A stretch of 64,000 bases of DNA from Oligosphaera ethanolica (lineage in GTDB: Bacteria; Verrucomicrobiota; Lentisphaeria; Oligosphaerales; Oligosphaeraceae): assembly GCF_030814695.1 (NCBI RefSeq), contig NZ_JAUSVL010000001.1, forward strand, positions 4,686,227 to 4,750,226. The letters run 5' to 3'. Below, in pieces: positions 47,501-50,122 of the stretch (its first letter is position 1; every line of letters starts with the position of its first letter). The notes below the pieces were generated by a model, which worked only from the letters and a program-made list of their open reading frames with translations, ran no database searches and was not told the DNA's origin. Position numbers and translations under genes: made by a program.

Positions 47501-49426
47501 GTTGGGGATGTCGAGAGCGCGCAACTGTGAACAGCCTTGGAAGAGCATGTCACTGATTTGGGACATATTTTGGCTGAGCGTCACTGAGCGGAGCCGGTTG
47601 CAGTTCATGCAGGCGCCTGGGCCAATACTGGTGACTGAGTCGGGGAAAAGCAAATCTTGTAGGGAGGTGCAGGAGTTGAAGGCGTCAGGACCGATGTTGC
47701 TGACTGTTTTGGGAATGGCCAATGCAGCCAAGTCGTAGCAGTACATGAATGCTCTTTCGCCGATGTGCGTGAGGGCGTCGGGAAGGGATATGCTCATCAT
47801 GCTGCCACAGCCGTAGAATGTAAAGTCGTCAATGGCGGTGATACCATTGGGAATTGTCATGGCGGTGAGGTTGCTGCAGTTGTAGAAGGCGTGGCTGCCG
47901 AGATGACTGAGGCCGGCGGGAAGGTTGAGTTCGGTTAGCGAATAACAGTAGCCAAAAGCGTGGTCGCCAACGGCGGTCACGCCGTCGGGGATGATCAGGG
48001 CATTGAGATCGTTGCAGCCGAAGAAGGCGCCCGCACCAATGGCAGTGGTGCCTGGAGGGAGGATGACTGCAGGTAGCAACCAGCAGTTAAGAAACATATC
48101 GTCAGGTATGGCGCTGATGGACGGCCCCAGGACTACGTTGGTCAATCCCCGGCAATCCGCGAAAGCCCCGGCACCAACGGAGCTGACGCTGTCAGGCATG
48201 ACGAGTGTTTCCAATTCGCTACAGCCCCAGAAGGCGCGTTCGCCGATACTTTGCAGATTATCTGGCAGTTGCACTGTCTCCATGGGCATATTGACGAAGG
48301 CCTGGGGGGCGATGTGCCGCACGGTGTCGGGTATGACGACTTGCGTTGCTTCGCGCGTGCCGCGACGGCGTTCTAATGGGGTGTCATCCTGCTCCGCGCC
48401 TGGGGCGAAGGCGAAGACTGTGTCGCCGGTGGTGTTGAGTAGATTACCATTATCATCAATGCGGAAGTTGGGATTGCCTTCGGCAAGGCCGATCGGGTTG
48501 CCGTAGGCGGGATTGCCGAAGAGAGTGTCCAGAGATGCCGGCAGATGCAAGCGGCAGTTGAAGGCCATCGTGCCTAATGTGCCGACGCCCTCGGGCACCG
48601 TCACCGGATTGAGGTCGCAGTTGGCGAAGGCAAAATTGCCGATGACGTTGAGGCTAGGTGGAAAATCCACGCCAGTGAAGACGGGGGCATAGCCGGTGCT
48701 GCGGGTGCCGGTAAAGACCATATTGTAGTCGAAAGCCGCCGGGCCAATGCGGGTGACGCTTGCCGGGATGGTCAGAATGCCGTCCTGGACGTGATTTTCC
48801 AGGTTAGCCATGGGCCAGAAGACCAGTTCATTGCCATTGGCCAAAAGCATGCCACTAGCCGCATCGACTGAAAAGACTGGGTTGCCACTGGCTATCTCGA
48901 TCGTGACCAGATTTTCCATGGAACTCATGCCGACAAAGGGATTGCCAACGACGGTCGTCAGCGACGCCGGCAGCTGCACGGCTTCCAGTTCCCAGTTATT
49001 GAAGGCGCCGTCGTGGATTTCGCGCACTCCCTCTGGGACAATAATGCTGGTTGCCGCTGATTGACTGAAAGCGTCCCGGGAGTCGTAGCCCATGGCGTTC
49101 AAGTTGGTTAGGCCGCTCCCGGGGCCAATGGCCAGAACCGGTTTGCCACCGATGGCTTGGGGGATGACGACTGTCTCACTGTTGCCGACGTAGTCGGTGA
49201 TCATGACGCCGACAGTATCGCCAATGCGATATTCTTTGACGACGAAGTCCGTGTCGGGATTGGCTTCAAGCGCGTAGAGTGGTGGCCACGCCATGGCTAG
49301 TATTGCCGCCATGGCCAGCATAATTCGGGGAAGACTGCGGCGAGGGCGAGCCTGGAGTGTTGGCTTGCGCGTGACCATGGCGGTGTCACTGGCTTTTTCA
49401 CCTGAGAAGACTGTGTGGGTGTTCAT
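20522..49426 (-). CDS. Giant BspA-type leucine-rich-repeat and Ig-repeat surface protein, copy 2 (complete)
   Basis: A complete frame of 9634 codons. Domains by approximate residue: signal peptide 1-54 (n-region with RPRRSLPR, core IMLAMAAILAMAW); LRR_5 array with 11 islands 57-4165; two rounds of a chitobiase-C-terminal-like segment plus jelly-roll-like segment 4260-4860; nine InlB B-repeat-like units 4862-5610; Calx-beta-like 5775-6035; CARDB-like 6030-6170; further Ig-like and carboxypeptidase-regulatory-like segments to 6575; conserved module with Cys-rich stretch 6580-7510; two Big_5-like domains 7516-7743; sixteen Ig-like repeats 7744-9395; a last Ig-like domain; and a C-terminal domain 9505-9634. 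The ATG at 49426 follows AAAGG by 8 nt and matches the copy 1 start; an upstream TTG at 49447 precedes that site and is unlikely. Probably an exported adhesin or matrix protein; no anchor motif seen. Confidence 0.96.
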   Translation of the reverse strand: MNTHTVFSGEKASDTAMVTRKPTLQARPRRSLPRIMLAMAAILAMAWPPLYALEANPDTDFVVKEYRIGDTVGVMITDYVGNSETVVIPQAIGGKPVLAIGPGSGLTNLNAMGYDSRDAFSQSAATSIIVPEGVREIHDGAFNNWELEAVQLPASLTTVVGNPFVGMSSMENLVTIEIASGNPVFSVDAASGMLLANGNELVFWPMANLENHVQDGILTIPASVTRIGPAAFDYNMVFTGTRSTGYAPVFTGVDFPPSLNVIGNFAFANCDLNPVTVPEGVGTLGTMAFNCRLHLPASLDTLFGNPAYGNPIGLAEGNPNFRIDDNGNLLNTTGDTVFAFAPGAEQDDTPLERRRGTREATQVVIPDTVRHIAPQAFVNMPMETVQLPDNLQSIGERAFWGCSELETLVMPDSVSSVGAGAFADCRGLTNVVLGPSISAIPDDMFLNCWLLPAVILPPGTTAIGAGAFFGCNDLNALIIPDGVTAVGDHAFGYCYSLTELNLPAGLSHLGSHAFYNCSNLTAMTIPNGITAIDDFTFYGCGSMMSISLPDALTHIGERAFMYCYDLAALAIPKTVSNIGPDAFNSCTSLQDLLFPDSVTSIGPGACMNCNRLRSVTLSQNMSQISDMLFQGCSQLRALDIPNSVTSIGNAAGKNCTLLSSVTIPSTVISIGEEAFAACRGLTDLTIPDSVANIGTAAFRACQNLATIQLPAALTAVSPSLFESCQKLTAVAIPHIVTNIGEKAFFACSSMENIELPNDLLSIGQEAFSGCTALGSIDLPVALTNIGPKAFYSCNALPAAAIPANVTDIGLQAFSRCDLLTAFTVDGANSAYAHSGSGILTNKAGTTIIQFPAGLGGSIDLPDTTTTIADFAFHGSGTLNIVNMPNSVTSIGNDAFSFCPQLGTVNVGSGLICIGNNAFMNCPQLSTFGFPNGLTSIGNSAFAGCAALIAISLPDSVNSLGTNAFANCGAMQSVTLGNGILSVPEGCFTTCNSLTSLNLGQNITTIGPNACQNCSALLAVVIPEGVTSIEDGAFMNCTRLAEVTLPSTLTTIAPNAFFNCQALTAISIPGGVSTIGANAFSQCAALGLINLADGIQSIGNDAFSQCPSLGSITLPDSLTIIGSNAFAGDTALQSVFFGQGLTTIGTNAFADCPQLNTYTVAADNPSFAHSAAGVLFSKDLSELVMAPQALQGQFQVPDGVTHIGPWAFAGCTALTGIIFPDSLTDIGEGAFAACAALAQISFGNGLATMDDNAFNGCSALTAVGLPDSLTNLGENAFRGCQALSSVTLGSGLAQISSGAFQNCVTLPAIILPSQIRQIGDTAFANCSALQSIAFNEGLASIGNSAFESCALLANIALPSTLATIGNHAFAYCNSLASVVIPDSVTSLGYYVFSSCQSLTNATIGSGISAISDGLFNNCAALYSINLPATTTSIGYYSFANCQSLSSFTFPDAVTTLSANAFADCESLSSVVFNNALVSIGNSAFTNCEALGAVSIPDSVNTIGNYAFSGCSNLANVQLGTALTTIGSSAFRYCDMLITITIPDSVVSIGDSAFYSCEQLRNVTLSNHLASLGNNAFYDCYELQSIALPPSLTSIGQYVFAYCEALSAVVIPEGISSIGNSAFYYCDSLTSITIPTSVTSIGNYAFANCYALSTLTLQPGLTSIGNYTFSYCESLLAVIIPDTVTSIGEGAFAGCNNLQTIYLGSSLANIGPQAFEDCHNLQGFTVAETNPYYSHDERGILFDKDQTELIAFPPSFSGNYVLPNTVTSIADYAFYYCQGLTGIVIPDSVTTIGEGAFYQCENLQNVTLGEGITTISDFAFYSCNMLIGISIPGTVQRIGNSAFENCSAITTIIIPDNVTSMGSAVFANCQSLQSVTLSNALTEISDNAFNYCRALTTINFPDGITSIGNNAFYYCHKLTDINLPIATTTIGSYAFYYCIGITTLAMPGVTTIGDTAFYNCTALTNLVLPASLTSIGRQAFYYCQALTSLQIPDAVTSIGSYAFAYCSGLTDVNLGNGLTELSDYLFYHCQALQNVTFGNHSRNAGNLIRSVGNSCFYQCTALETIALPNGLTTIGNNAFQNCNKLHTLALPDSVTSIGNNAFQYCSALRELSLGNSLLSIGHYAFSRCSAITNVIFPNSLLSIGNYAFMGCSSLQNVTIPDSVTNIGEQAFADCTALTDFTFGDGVTAISSNLFRGCRSLAQIVISSNISTIQDNAFAGCSSLLQFYVEDGNTSFTVSADGSILNAAEDHLLLVPTGRSGAYVVPEGITAIAPYAFASCVNLTSIVLPNSLLTIGQHAFDSCTGLTTLTIPATVTSIGDYAFANCTGLTTMIIPDAVSSIGTGLFDNCNGLGSAHIGAGITAIPDLCFNNCTTLAEVTLPNSITSIGNGAFAYCYALTSMILPPALLSIDDDAFSSCTALASVTFPETLTTIGSSAFDDCTALNNLTLPSSLRTIGSGAFYGCNALGTIVIPEGVTALGASAFNSCNNLTSATLPNSLVTLADSTFRYCSKLYSISFGNALQTIGNYAFYGCQLLDNVVIPNSVTSLGDYAFFECSALRAIVLPYALARIPRYCFYRCRSLNSINLPNTITNIGNQAFYDCTALGSLQIPDSVDSIGYAAFYGCTALDNVIFGAGLTLISEYAFYYCEALAELVIPDNVIIIGEYAFAYCYSLTSATIGNGVTQLPASVFYDCESLTNVHLGSGINSIHDDAFTGCEQLEAFTVVADNPTYVHSDDGVLFSKDGSILLRYPPGKSGPAVVPEGVTSIADYAFYYCTGLTGVTLPNSLLSIGECAFCSCEVLAQINIPNSVTGIGDYAFADCYELTTLSLGNGLTSIGHYAFSNNWELTDVTVPDSVTKMGEYAFSSCYAMSDVVIGNGLTTIAPYAFYSCSTITNLTLGTAITSIGSDAFYDCESLQALQLPPALTSIANYAFAYCDNLQTVHFNDALKTIGEYAFYNCQKIDAIGFPNSLETIAAYAFYNCRALAAITFGTGLKNIGRYAFYGCYALTELALPDCLGSIGDHAFAYCTALVSVNTGNGLSELPQELFANCSALKYVTIGSAVNAIDTTAFNNCPQLLAFTVAEGNTTYANTEDGVLYNQDFTVLIQTPIGKTGDVVIPNGVTSINPSAFANCSGINSITLPNTITSIGDRAFQNCNGLTAIVIPDSVTSIGEYAFSNCSNLAEVTLSNALTSLGRYAFQSCSKLTEIILPNSLTALADYVFNSCSALTTITLGNQLLTIGAYTFGNCSALTSVAFPDSLTSIGDNAFRSCTALSSITFGSGLNTIGHYAFYNCYGLTELLLPQNLTSIGAYAFYSCNKISGLDIPDSVTSIGNNAFYSCSSLLSVTIGNGLTSVSDYCFRYCSKLNTLTLGENVTSIGNYAFSSCSLLNTIHFNTALTSIGSYAFDSCNALTTLTIPDSVTSVGERAFSYCGNLTSVVIGDGLATLNDNLFNNCGKLQTVHLGAAVRTISNSAFQYCNSLISFTVSPNNPYYRSEDGLLLDKSGDSIVRMPPAKTGDIVIPEGITHIASYAFHSCANISNIILPQSLVAIGDYAFYGCTSLSGIDIPASVQTIGNYAFYNCNQMTSVTLHDGLATIGHYAFASCSALVDVVLPDTTSSIGDYIFYSCTNLLSARIGAGIGTISQYAFSYCGSLRDVLIPPSVTSIGYQAFSNCSSLNSIELPESVTSIGNYAFNYCRNLSSITFGNGLVSIGSNAFYNCNALTAITLPESLTILGAYAFYGCTGLTHITIPDGVKAINSYTFYNCSNLTTIDLGQGLVDINDYAFYYALGLTSITIPDSVTSIGNYAFYYCTALTSVHLGAGVTTLGNYAFYNCSSLAAIDIPDNVRSLGERVFRACGSLATVSIGSGVTNIGYRAFENCSALTNIVIPDNVTTLGNELFRSCTNLVSVTIGNGMTSIPNNLFYDCNSLTTLSIGNGIAAITDALFNYTPQLTTLHIGTGVNSITANAFANCPLLATIAIAPANPTLKTGEDGVIFNHDGTVIVHYPTGKAGPYVIPDGVTDIADGAFAYARLLNALTVPGSLKTIPGQAFHVWSFNSSLSEVILREGIEHIDCQAFLGCPIGQVTLPASLISCDPEAFTNTSGAGPLSPLAAYDVAPGNTHLKTIDGVLFSADGTTLLSYPQARTGAYTIPDGTTTIGPYAFAATAIAGMIIDDDDNPVSGVLVVPQSLTTIHDSSFSLFVDWHNDADAFFLGAPPAIVLTDEVVGPIVFNYGSDQAAAWQTAIDNDGTLHGYATNALPGAVVIPTLEREDGVTGANAALYYGTLVLLAGSESADLDNITLRYTTDGTYPSPDSTAVTNDRINLNGGDCTVVLAPFRGEQGELLCGPVISQSFLDMGSLADAVNDDSLVFTTNVDYPWRPIDTTDPWGNSSAVLTDGSSFTANEPSWLQTTVQGPGCLSFFWASNSNSSPGIFTVLVDDDVVFTHSGPSQGWRKQRLQIAEGNHSITWQAVRDLSATRSNGPYFIDHVIWTPGSDLSFIFTPDANNQTAVLMDYVGLSPLVEIPDSDNDGNTVVAIDRFAFTDNTTINCVSIPAGAAMFSSTNAFSGCYKLTDALFRGDPPNVMPSLPPWATIYYPHDSAAWDGYGSNLPYTFLPLAFPAVSAPVISREGGEPNSFADCFSGSLLPTFAVPAGSTVRYTLDGSAPSADSLSDSGEAITTGVRIAARAFRDVAGVQLPCSPLARRTFVNSDELSDAAGPSKVPIAFLTDGDCPWHVKNTRYNDAEDAVIASEQMLPGTSSALYAAFVLPADGLFAYTEKAPAGDIPALFTCVIVDDQQNTVAATPTRQALGVFTDAISNSQDLLTRVTFKLPAGSYTAIWTITANTLDYSRQHAHLNNITAVAEKVVLTLVADPAAAGTFSANGGQGSSFQFLIGDTVAITTTPGNDYFFTQWQDGIETATRSVVIADPDGLSADPNTYTASFTPAIQINTAVDPSGVGYVNGGNRRVPLGTSVTLDAYPPNYGWRFNRWADDDDDPATDPIPASRTFTCTQEHHNQTFTAIFSRQFYVYAYPSGGNVTGANHYYDVDYASQAVVVTLTAVPRDENYAFVCWDDNNNGVLDPGENTNPTRDFSVIWSTLNSYFRFYPYALFKQSAIVKVNFADASDALLGSYTVTDANGQVIPLADIQAGVRLAVGTPLTLSAQAGDNCRFKRWMQNYYTYSESATLDISVSSSSYYNTYYADFVRVIPYQVALADGSPDGAGIRIHRPYSDVDLPASGLADAGETLVLEAICPEYYRPRWQDDNSYTTRNVVISENPAQNSYVLTLIPTYTVVLTVSPDDCPANYVNFNSRSFDVGAAAQITANPQPNDGRYWRFRRWSDGDTNANRSVNSDTSTTLTFTADYERYARINASVAPGNAYNAGYFEGTGDYAVSDTARDVTITAKANDGYRFDRWTDDAANSLPDPTNPERVVSITTADKLLQLRGNFIRTYQVSIGVYPGTENYGSITAGALNNATLDTGTEISFTATPNADSQFIRWWLNGYQESDTSPNRTVTITRNSTYLAEFTSEAQITINIAAGQENWGCQAGVVNADNSLTPSGKFPVGIRQTIEARPAANHRFVRWSDGNTSSRRSISLTSEGFAITAEFAQTTTLTMDFTTIPTELPDGISAPTMSCRVGGSSMTFSTTTSANNTRTFDVGQYNVSYSVYGDWTAPAAEMIDLVFGQPFVLSRSFTLITKGNLTGYLSPSEITGAWRIKDTADWLGSATTLAIEAGDYIIEFQPVDGWLTPADRQVTVIANRSVNFNAPYSAIVPGVELSFSPVEISEAAGPNAAIATLRRVALDGNPINLNQALAITLTVSEANALILPNTTIQIPAGKPETQFPIGVINNTIVEDVINDDNGNPLAPGRLVHINGKVVMSPSCNCTGLPTDGNSERAIQAGVILWDDDSPALSLTVAPSTLPERDDLYPQALTISRNDESPDDLVTVAISAYVSGSQTPDDGSEIQFWQNGVRLPFATENDPTVSLVTIPAGQRNVKVDVLACNDGKVDGNQVISVFADANDYASGSAWLMVSDLSFPDYTISSIVTPPAALESGASYQLQLTLSNVGNMDAPIGLQIPIAIHISRSGSTTAANRLLHTHVDITADQPLPKNGSINLELTVDLRNPADQTDIAPANNWQFGAVVNPDQALREVSTFNNIRWSGQFTLDASYIAQLTPLPENTWILPDGELTLSGLAVKSVNNPTPVPGVDVDVYVICKGYRRVIKTTSGADGSFSVLFTPNVAERGHVTAGACYPNINSSAVQQEFDVLAFARGDGPPYVRWDVTVNTPKQYSFKLINPCQTTLTGLDFGVSNVSDRVVLDFPDIPDSLAGGDSITMDYTVTATEPSAGRDYERFQLFFTSAEGARLDVPVYFFAIPQYATLALEPTSINTTMQVGVSRDIEVTIKNTGAADSGPVSISTPTLSWLSLPAGNSIPNIAPGESVPFIIQLCGDDTTPLGMPLSGAIAVNAENATNGVRLPFRATAVSDDRGSLAVTVVDEYTYYEANEPKVKNANVTVKNPYTGAILATGSTGDSGVCLITDLPVGKAQVLISADKHDSGVKLVDIAPGFEAALEVFLSYQAITYNWDVVATEIEDEYEVVLTVVYETNVPMPVVKTELPTDFRDMLPGSTRLINAVVTNEGLINANNVRLDFEDAGSFTFECMQPDDGFTLFPQQAAVAPVIVRRQEAGTRTADPCRTYVATVYYYECGTDFRWHKFSKQITLRDCSYSSNGGGDNLSLLPSSSGGGSGSGLLDFLLSPGTPYNSTANVSTPTFPSLPSIPISCIPCQNGIFTSAFKCAMGFLPIGCIWGIIDTIGSIVGNYDQGLEGWANITADTSLTTVGCVAEGVAAPVAGVLTCIKGFMSACDGLNGKPPLPVPWPSDSGFSENGGTRSNTRSDNPSWMQDAQNKAFVAYKQGAAHAAITVEYYGSEAWLDCEAVQLKAFNDAFQNLSQPNDDGSTSVVPEDSPELIAVLPQNLSTDDLATFVARWNRTIAYWQSLPGGENQPLPGSTDNNGDDIIDLSKLSEYRNVMVDCEEEAHDLGYDNVRALIEAQYKIAQEQSSSSPSVCAKVTLEIKQKITMTREAFDGTLTMTNGHETKAITALGLKVKVTDLDGNDCTDLFEVVPLEDQFDGISAINGTGTIAAKATGKAIVRFIPERGAAPETPIAYNFGGTLTYINPFSDATAVIELTPCTLTVNPSPNLQIHYFLQRDIFGDDPLTKAIIEPSYPAELSVLIYNDGFGEAKNVRIDSGQPQIIDNEKGLLVDFALWDYETTESMLNGTPNYAPLGQVNLGNIQPKTTGLAQWWLTCSLLGHFIGMEARFTHLNSHGNPELSLIESVDIHELIRSGRHLTRDATIFLVNDLEDAEDTPDTIWFSDDALTTEVMSVNYNLLSPPQLHLDTTPVSYTIQIETLLPGWHYFKLDDPGNVGCLPGERRFEITGISRNDTATRAIIALPTQNCWQTDRTLPDGNDPINENKLHLVDYLAAGIYNYTITVARRPEAAVKVNRFTAVSSNFENVDDYVLTGDIDSVTVIFNTEIDPATFTASDFTLRRQGVIIPPADLAAAISIAPDPNDEFKLSHVISGLGTFTNQDGFYVFTVQCAGIADPEGFYGSTGKQLMWARQHDFISAGTNPTPIFYAMERIVPEAGMEGEFDVKLTFMGNIDPDTVTLAACTLKKNGQIIALPANVSIVEDDSEAGVFYIYGLDQLPAEVDFYSLRFDAAIVKDIVGNAGSGTRSVAWGNDITPPAEIADLSVTPDTGFSNTDRITQLAAEDDLTLAGTLPELPCSYQLFALPAGGNDRNTLSDKTFVPEEGNRAFSISFSLPEGAYTLILALQDEAGNTREQSLSLIIDNTAPPPVTEGVIEPDTGHSDNDRITTLAADASLTFSGKVPETPGSVLVGCATSDSRAATDLAGAKVFAAQDDPSFSFSATGIGEGRYIVTCVFSDAAGNSSTELFPLVVDNGAPAIESFSMKPDTGRSAADLISRGAAFELISRSSEVPFVIGVDVNGVASDSVLVTAVPYHSHLAELTAGNHEVTITIHDLAGNSNSSNYQIVVDNTSPASPGAIAISPDSGTTGDFITKLPTGENLTLSGTLPEKLLNVIIEKGGVNLAETTCEGDQQSFALAIPLEAGTHILTIITTDQAGNSTIIEQTVIIDNSFPAATTGLAIAPNTGTAGDFITQLAADAQLTLSGTLPEKLLTVTISEGDTVLGTKTCAGDDQVFALALLLAEGTHALTITTTDVAGNRTALNQTVVIDNTAPAAVTNLAIVPTTGAAGDFITQLAADAQLTISGTLPEKLLTVTISEGETVLGTKVCTGDDQAFSLAFPLAEGTHVLTITTTDQAGNSTILNQTVIVDNTAPAAISALAITPDTGVAGNFISQLATDAQLTLSGTLPEKLLTVTVAEGATILGTKTCVGDDQAFALAFNLAEGTHDLTITTTDRAGNSTVLNQTVVIDNTAPVAATDLAITPDSGGAGDFITQLAVGTDIGLIGALPEKLLTVTVREGATILATKVCTGDDQVFALAFPLAEGSHDLVITTTDLAGNSMDLNQTVVIDNSAPALMTDLAIAPDTGRSDSDLITSQNAPPLGMFFRSETREGEEPVLALTGTLPEKGLKAEWFRETDEGYLSLGTHQYSQDDDTAFSAALPYLPDGTYTFIVRLTDAADNSRDTALVFVVVDNTAPAATTGLAIAPDTGAAGDFITQLAADAQLTLSGTLPETLLIVTVAKGETVLATKTCAGDDQAFALAFALAEGTHALTIITTDVAGNSTALNQTVVIDNTAPAAITGLDFTPDLGLSAEDFITYLPDGAIQTLYGTLPETLLTVTISEGETILATKTCEGDDQSFALVIALAEGSHDLVITTTDQAGNSTVLNQTVVIDNTAPDATTNLAITPDTGIAGDFLTQLAAAAQLTLNGTLPEKLLSVTINEGQTVLGTKTCTGDDQAFALAFLLAEGSHDLTITTTDLAGNSTVLNQTVVIDNTAPATTTDLAIAPDTGTAGDFVTQLAAEAQLTLSGTLPEKLLTVTVSEGAAVLGTKVCAGDDQAFALAFPLAEGTHALVITTTDLAGNQTVINQTVVVDNSAPAAITGLNIAPDRGTPGDFVTYLQTAEPITIGGNLPEKLLKVTVSEDQTILGEKLCQGDEQAFGIGFQLAEGTHVLTITTTDQAGNSTVLEQTVVIDNTAPAPAANLTIAPDSGTAGDFITQLAADAQLTLSGTLPEKLLSVTVSEGETVLATKTCEGDDQAFALAFNLAEGTHALAITTTDVAGNQTVLNQTVVIDNTAPAVPTNLVLAPDHGQSATDGITWLADNEELALAFLLPERPVHINLSYRLEGSETMTDLFAADRPAEEPLQALIPVDLRDGGTYTLVLSIADPAGNQSAAVTLPLQIDATPLAVAISDLPVKPGDDDSLTITFSDDIVDGEFTLANIALTFAGTPCPQLALTRVDAKTYTLSNLLELVDDDGDFNLTITRDGLHKALSGLPDAGDHPETWSFAYDNPAYAWQPGWNAVFLPFDEITPSTQNGLTAMPRFKVVNGATVITNGVPQICSALWIFCADPATAPQLRGIFCDNQEPAIPTLAPGEWTFTGPRHEIPVPEAITAWEWQNGKYVRAQTLLPGRAYWLFLAPEE
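20525..20915 (-). other. Conserved C-terminal domain of copy 2
   Basis: About 130 residues from YAWQPGWNAVFLPFD to GRAYWLFLAPEE. The last third (ITAWEWQNGKYVRAQTLLPG) is identical in copy 3. It contains no LPXTG, PEP-CTERM-like or transmembrane segment. Position and conservation suggest a retention or secretion domain, which is inferred. Short 'PGWN...LP...YWLF' ends are a style I associate with PVC-group exported proteins. Confidence 0.6.
21240..26195 (-). repeat. Sixteen tandem Ig-like repeats of copy 2
   Basis: Units usually of 100 residues (300 bp exactly in many cases) open with DNTAPA, carry PDTG-x-x-GDFITQL and GTLPEKLL-x-V, and close with TTTD-x-AGN-(S/Q)-T. Three variant units are longer, including one with RSDSDLITSQNAPPL. 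They resemble bacterial Ig-like domains of adhesin stalks. The number differs from copy 3 (10), and some units are nearly identical in DNA. Confidence 0.88.
24118..24261. repeat. 144-bp tract identical to a tract in copy 3
   Basis: Every base from 24118 to 24261 equals 53098-53241. A further 77 bp (24293-24369) equals 53273-53349. The flanks differ, and the tracts sit in Ig-like repeat 7 of copy 2 and repeat 4 of copy 3, so the match is between non-corresponding repeats. Confidence 0.85.
26900..29690 (-). other. Conserved module with Cys-rich stretch, copy 2
   Basis: About 930 residues beginning near YNWDVVATEIEDEYEVVL, with YETNVPMPVV, a Cys-rich hydrophobic stretch (28820-29080: SCIPCQNG, KCAMGFLPIGC, GCVAEG, MSACDG), FVARWNRTIAYW, MTREAFDGTLTMTNGHE, ERGAAPETP and LQIHYFLQRD. 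The same phrases occur in order in copy 3. From memory this block recurs in very large exported proteins of Bacteroidota and PVC bacteria; I know no function for it. Confidence 0.6.
32600..34840 (-). repeat. Nine divergent InlB B-repeat-like units, copy 2
   Basis: The same nine units, in the same order, as copy 1, at residues about 4862-5610, with motifs such as YGWRFNRWADDDDD and GYRFDRWTDDA. The DNA is clearly alignable by eye with 850-3105. Confidence 0.8.
36870..49260 (-). repeat. 23-residue (69-bp) leucine-rich-repeat array of copy 2
   Basis: LRR_5/BspA-type units with consensus near SVTSIGNYAFxxCxxL, about 160 by length, broken by 11 islands near 48790-48905, 48320-48500, 46830-46960, 45830-45960, 44130-44260, 42630-42760, 41140-41270, 40075-40205, 38865-38990, 37375-37505 and 36955-37085. 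Island landmarks fall at the same residue numbers as in copy 1 at islands 6 (2253) and 7 (2749). Confidence 0.93.
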
Positions 49427-49434
49427 GACCTGAG

Positions 49435-49443
49435 CCTTTCTTC
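49435..49443 (-). promoter_or_regulatory. Ribosome binding site of copy 2
   Basis: GAAGAAAGG on the minus strand ends 8 nt before the ATG at 49426. It is shared with copy 1 and rules in this ATG over the upstream TTG at 49447. Confidence 0.75.
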
Positions 49444-50027
49444 CCAATCATTGGTGGTGGTGATAAGAATTTTGTGATGATGATTTTAACGATTTTTCAC
49501 ATTGTCGAGATAGACGTCGTTTTGTTCTCCAGTGCCAGGTCTTTCCCGGTGACCACGTTGGCGTTTTGATAGGCGGTGCATCCACACCGTCGTATCGTGA
49601 TTGTTGTGGATTATTGGCTGTAATTCGTTGCCCGATATGGTGTTTTTGTGCCTGATATCGCTACTGACGAGTAGGAGTGGGAAACTCAAGGGATGGAACG
49701 AGCCGGCGCATGCGGTAAAACAGCCTTGGGGCGCGATGCGCATGCACTGGCACCCGCTGTCCGTCGTCAGCTGCCAATGCAACGGGCAATAAACATGGTT
49801 GTTGTCACAGACCGCTGAACAATGACAAGACCATGCTGAACAGTAGTTGGTTGGTTAATCAGATTCACTGCCTTTTTTTCGTCTGTGGGTTTCCATGATT
49901 AGCTACCGTGCGGCTCATGCCGAAGACCAAGCGCGATTGAGCGTACCTGACAGGTGAACCATCAATGGCAGCCGCTAAGATTAGCTCACACTCGCGCAGG
50001 AAACAGGGATACCCATGGCTAATTTTA
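49444..50027 (-). promoter_or_regulatory. Long untranslated leader of copy 2
   Basis: About 580 nt with no convincing gene. A 98-codon minus-strand frame at 49486-49782 has no counterpart upstream of copy 1 and no recognisable feature. The distance from the proposed -10 to the ATG is 668 nt, against 682 nt in copy 1. Confidence 0.4.
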
Positions 50028-50050
50028 TGATTTCACTTAAAGTGAAATCA
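50028..50050. promoter_or_regulatory. Conserved palindrome upstream of copy 2 (putative operator)
   Basis: A perfect palindrome with 11-bp arms (TGATTTCACTT / AAGTGAAATCA) around one central base. It lies about 40-60 nt downstream of the predicted transcription start and 613 nt before the start codon. Its core matches 18303-18319. Confidence 0.6.
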
Positions 50051-50093
50051 AGAGCAAGACATCCCGTTTTTTTGTTTCGACTCGATGATACGT

Positions 50094-50122
50094 AGCATAT
50101 CGTTTAAGCATTCTGTTTTCAA
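50094..50122 (-). promoter_or_regulatory. Candidate promoter of copy 2
   Basis: On the minus strand TTGAAA (50122-50117), a 17-bp spacer and TATGCT (50099-50094), preceded by an AT-rich stretch (50123-50230). TAGCATA(C)TCGTT around the -10 is shared with copy 1 up to the insertion sequence. Confidence 0.45.

Noticed and set aside
49445-49447. TTG as the start of copy 2
   Set aside because: It precedes the Shine-Dalgarno motif shared with copy 1; the ATG at 49426 fits better.
49486-49782. 98-codon minus-strand frame just upstream of copy 2
   Set aside because: Recognisable motifs are lacking, and nothing similar lies upstream of copy 1. More likely untranslated leader.
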